Below are positions 22,632 to 24,845 of a DNA stretch of 24,845 bases, piece by piece. Below the pieces are notes generated by a model. It was given only the letters and a program-made list of their open reading frames with translations, made no database searches and was not told where the DNA came from. Location: the NCBI GenBank assembly GCA_012965485.1, contig DTSF01000255.1:1-24845 (forward strand), given 5' to 3'. Every line of letters begins with the position of its first letter. Position 1 is the stretch's first letter. The position numbers were made by a program, and so were the translations under genes. The stretch comes from Dehalococcoidia bacterium. GTDB taxonomy: Bacteria; Chloroflexota; Dehalococcoidia; SAR202; UBA826.

Positions 22632-23522
22632 TTAAGGAGATATCACTAGTTCGCTTAAAAGTTTCTTTGTAGACACAATGTGCTTATTCAAGCGCATTTT
22701 TTCCGGGGAGATACCCAGTGCCAAACCTAATAACTGAGGCAGGTGGATTATAGGTAAATCTATTTCACGTTTTCTTGCGGATGCTGCATTCGGTTGGTAC
22801 CCATCCAAATTGAGGTGACATAGAGGGCATGGGGTAACCATTGCATCGGCCCCTCGATCTTTGGCATCTATGGTGTGGTTTGCAACCATGTTGACCGAAT
22901 TTTCTGGGTTTATAGTTAAAATGGGGAAACCACAACACAAAGTTTTGCCCGGAAAATCTACTACTTCAGCCCCCACACTTTCTATAACCATTTCCAATGC
23001 TTGTTTGCGACCAGGGTTTTCAGCGAACCCTAATGCTTTTGTAGGCCTAACGATGTAGCAACCGTAAAACGGAGCTAATTTCAGCCCGTCAAGTTTGTTT
23101 ACTATTTTGGATTCAAGAAAATCTATTCCTAAGTCTTCTGCAATTATCCACAACAAATGCTTAGGGTCTGCCGTTCCTTTGTATTCAAGTCCTTCTTCTT
23201 TCAAGTCCTCATTAATTGATGCCAAATATTCAGGGTCTGCTAGAAGTCGTTCGTTGGCCTGAGACATAACTCCCTGGCATGTGCTGCATATAGTCATCAA
23301 AGGATTCCCGGACTTTTCTGCCAAAGCAAAGGTTCGAGCATTAAGGGTATCGCCAAGCCTCAGGTTTTTTTCCTGTAAGACGCCTGCACCAGTGCAGGAA
23401 GCACCCTTCAGCGCCTCTTCATCTAACTCAATGTCTAGTATTTCACATACCTCGATTGTGGCAGAATATAATTCTGGGCATGCGCCTCTTGATACGCATC
23501 CTGGATAAAAAGCATATTTCAT
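22632..23522 (-). CDS. sdhE: Succinate dehydrogenase SdhE-type subunit with CCG domains (HdrB/TfrB-like)
   Basis: A 296-residue soluble-looking protein with two CCG (cysteine-rich) domains, as in heterodisulfide reductase HdrB and thiol:fumarate reductase. The second domain is complete: Cys155, Cys196-Cys197-Gly, Cys232-x2-Cys235. The first is degenerate: Cys9, Ser42-Cys43-Thr-Gly in place of Cys-Cys-Gly, Cys79-x2-Cys82. In class E succinate dehydrogenases such a subunit replaces the heme-b membrane anchor and passes electrons from SdhB toward quinone. Its ATG overlaps the sdhB stop by four bases (ATGA), so it is co-translated. No SdhF gene follows: the convergent transporter ends two bases away. 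Confidence 0.9.
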   Translation of the reverse strand: MKYAFYPGCVSRGACPELYSATIEVCEILDIELDEEALKGASCTGAGVLQEKNLRLGDTLNARTFALAEKSGNPLMTICSTCQGVMSQANERLLADPEYLASINEDLKEEGLEYKGTADPKHLLWIIAEDLGIDFLESKIVNKLDGLKLAPFYGCYIVRPTKALGFAENPGRKQALEMVIESVGAEVVDFPGKTLCCGFPILTINPENSVNMVANHTIDAKDRGADAMVTPCPLCHLNLDGYQPNAASARKREIDLPIIHLPQLLGLALGISPEKMRLNKHIVSTKKLLSELVISP

Positions 23523-24475
23523 TTCTTAGTCTCAACCTTTTCAAAAATTCTTCTGACGTTTTCTACTCCCGGTATATTTTTATGGAATATGGGTGGAACC
23601 TTACCAGCACGTTGAGATCTAATCGCTAACGGGATTAGCCCTATCATTGCCTTAATATTAAATATACCGAAACTTTTTATCACCAATTTTTTTTCATCAA
23701 GCCATCCACTGTGTTTAACAGAGTTAGTGAACTCGTTGGCATGCCTAGCTCCGTTGGTATTTGTGTATCCTGATTCCATCACCTGTTCACGCAATGCCAT
23801 TATTCTATCCATTGGGGCTACCCCCTTTGGACAAACTTCAACGCACTTCATACATCTCGTACAATCCCATACTCCTCCGTACTCATTAAGAGTCTTTAAA
23901 CGTTGTTGGGCTGAATCATCTCTCGGATCCTCAACAAACCTGTATGATTTTGCGAGTGCTGCTGGGCCCAGAAAGTTGGAATCGACTTCCATGACGGTGC
24001 AGTCTGAGACACAGGCTCCGCAAAGTATGCAAGATACAACTCCTGCCAGATGAAGCATATCCTCATCTGGGGCCAAATACTCTGTTTCGGGCACTTCTCC
24101 TTCTGGTTGTAGCCATGGTTCCACTGCTCTGATCTTTTCCCAAAACGGCTGAAAATCTACAACCAGGTCTTTTATTACTGGCAGGTTACCAGCAGGTTCC
24201 ACGGTTATGGTGTTCCCATCCTCAGATAACACGTCTATGATTTTTGTGTTGCAAGCAAGGCCAGCTTCACCATTAACCCTCACCGCGCAGGATCCACATA
24301 TTGCACTCCTGCATGAACATCTTAAACTTAATGTTCCGTCAACTTCTTCCCTTATACGGATTAAACCATCAAGAACTGTGGATGAGTCATCCATATCCAT
24401 CTGGTACTCTTGAAAATGGCTTACTGCGTCAGTCGATTCAGGATCATATCGCCTAACGTTAAATCTGACTTCCAT
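23519..24475 (-). CDS. sdhB: Succinate dehydrogenase iron-sulfur subunit, class E type
   Basis: A 318-residue protein, longer than the usual ~230-250. The N-terminal ferredoxin domain holds [2Fe-2S] ligands Cys55, Cys60, Cys63 and Cys75. The second domain has Cys149-x2-Cys152-x2-Cys155-x3-Cys159 and Cys205-x2-Cys208-x2-Cys211-x3-Cys215-Pro. Canonical SdhB has a non-Cys residue at the position of Cys208, giving [3Fe-4S]; the extra Cys predicts two [4Fe-4S] clusters, as in archaeal class E enzymes. A ~100-residue C-terminal tail, without membrane helix, follows. ATG 24475 has AAGGA upstream, 21 bases after the sdhA stop. Electrons pass from SdhA FAD through these clusters to SdhE. Confidence 0.95.
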   Translation of the reverse strand: MEVRFNVRRYDPESTDAVSHFQEYQMDMDDSSTVLDGLIRIREEVDGTLSLRCSCRSAICGSCAVRVNGEAGLACNTKIIDVLSEDGNTITVEPAGNLPVIKDLVVDFQPFWEKIRAVEPWLQPEGEVPETEYLAPDEDMLHLAGVVSCILCGACVSDCTVMEVDSNFLGPAALAKSYRFVEDPRDDSAQQRLKTLNEYGGVWDCTRCMKCVEVCPKGVAPMDRIMALREQVMESGYTNTNGARHANEFTNSVKHSGWLDEKKLVIKSFGIFNIKAMIGLIPLAIRSQRAGKVPPIFHKNIPGVENVRRIFEKVETKK

Positions 24476-24496
24476 TAATTAATATCCTTTTGGTTA

Positions 24497-24845
24497 TTAG
24501 TATTGCCTTACTACTGGCTCCCAATCGGTGATAACAACGTCTTTGTAGGATAGTTCCTGTCCTCCGTCCTCATCTTGGGAGACCAATATGTGCTTCAACC
24601 AGTTCGCATCATCCCTATCTGGCAGGTCAGTTCGTGTATGAGCTCCTCTGCTCTCTGTTCGAGTTGCTGCACTCACAGCTATTGATTCCGCACATTCCAG
24701 CATGAAACCTAATTCCAAGGTGAAAAGAAGATTGGTGTTAAAGATGTTGCCCTTATCGGCTACATACACATCCTCAGCTCTTTTTTTCACTGATTCAATC
24801 TTTTCTATGCCTTCCCGCATACCGTTTTCATCTCGGAACACTCCG
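24497..24845 (-). CDS. sdhA: Succinate dehydrogenase/fumarate reductase flavoprotein subunit, C-terminal part
   Basis: The C-terminal ~116 residues of the flavoprotein; the gene continues beyond the right edge (the frame is open there, so no start is in view). The helical C-terminal domain is recognisable: Leu-Glu-Leu-Gly-Phe-Met-Leu-Glu, then Glu-Ser-Arg-Gly-Ala-His-Thr-Arg-x-Asp-x-Pro-x-Arg-Asp-Asp-x-Asn-Trp-x-Lys-His, the near-invariant end of SdhA/FrdA. It oxidises succinate with covalently bound FAD in the missing part. Gene order sdhA-sdhB-sdhE on the - strand. Confidence 0.95.
   Translation of the reverse strand, partial: GVFRDENGMREGIEKIESVKKRAEDVYVADKGNIFNTNLLFTLELGFMLECAESIAVSAATRTESRGAHTRTDLPDRDDANWLKHILVSQDEDGGQELSYKDVVITDWEPVVRQY

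Noticed and set aside
1..24845. CRISPR arrays, insertion sequences, integrase or attachment site near tRNA-Pro
   Set aside because: No direct-repeat arrays, transposase or integrase-like frames, and no duplicated tRNA end were seen.

Overview
The window looks like an ordinary chromosomal stretch of an AT-rich, aerobic, free-living bacterium. The gene mix points to a marine Chloroflexota such as the SAR202 / Dehalococcoidia lineage: an enolase-superfamily dehydratase, a thiolase-like/DUF35 pair, a tandem CaiB-type CoA-transferase, a soluble reductive-dehalogenase-like Fe-S protein, a caa3 oxidase, and a succinate dehydrogenase of the archaeal/Chloroflexi 'class E' kind. This is inference from gene content, not a phylogenetic result. 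Nothing looks like phage, plasmid, insertion sequence or CRISPR.

Left part (1-10.3 kb, + strand except one gene): the tail of a mandelate racemase/galactonate dehydratase-type enzyme; a thiolase-fold protein lacking the nucleophilic Cys and its DUF35 partner, ending in a two-way terminator; a convergent DUF971 gene; a cytoplasmic RdhA/QueG-like corrinoid-iron-sulfur protein; a short SelW-like selenoprotein with an in-frame UGA (CxxU motif), its own promoter and a strong terminator; then a run of a double-domain CaiB CoA-transferase, a GT39-like membrane glycosyltransferase carrying two PA14-like domains, and a TauE/SafE exporter. This part looks like catabolism of unusual organic acids plus redox accessories.

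Middle (10.35-13.3 kb, + strand): thrS (lacking the TGS domain), infC, rpmI and rplT in the classical translation order. infC appears to start at a non-canonical ATA codon, downstream of a promoter that overlaps the first ATG.

Right-centre (13.3-21.1 kb, - strand): a complete aa3/caa3-type cytochrome c oxidase module. Read in its own direction it runs ctaA, ctaB (heme A synthesis), then ctaC-ctaD-ctaE-ctaF (subunits II with fused cytochrome c, I, III, IV), ctaG (CuB assembly), a 67-residue two-helix membrane protein, and a Sco lipoprotein (CuA assembly). Enzyme, cofactor synthesis and copper assembly are therefore all encoded together.

Right end: tRNA-Pro(CGG), a UMF1/Atg22-like MFS transporter, and on the - strand sdhA (cut by the window edge), sdhB and sdhE. 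SdhB has the extra Cys that turns the usual [3Fe-4S] site into a second cubane site. SdhE has CCG domains instead of a heme membrane anchor. The succinate dehydrogenase and the caa3 oxidase would form the entry and exit of an aerobic respiratory chain.

Start codons are often TTG or GTG here, so several N-termini were chosen from Shine-Dalgarno and promoter positions.
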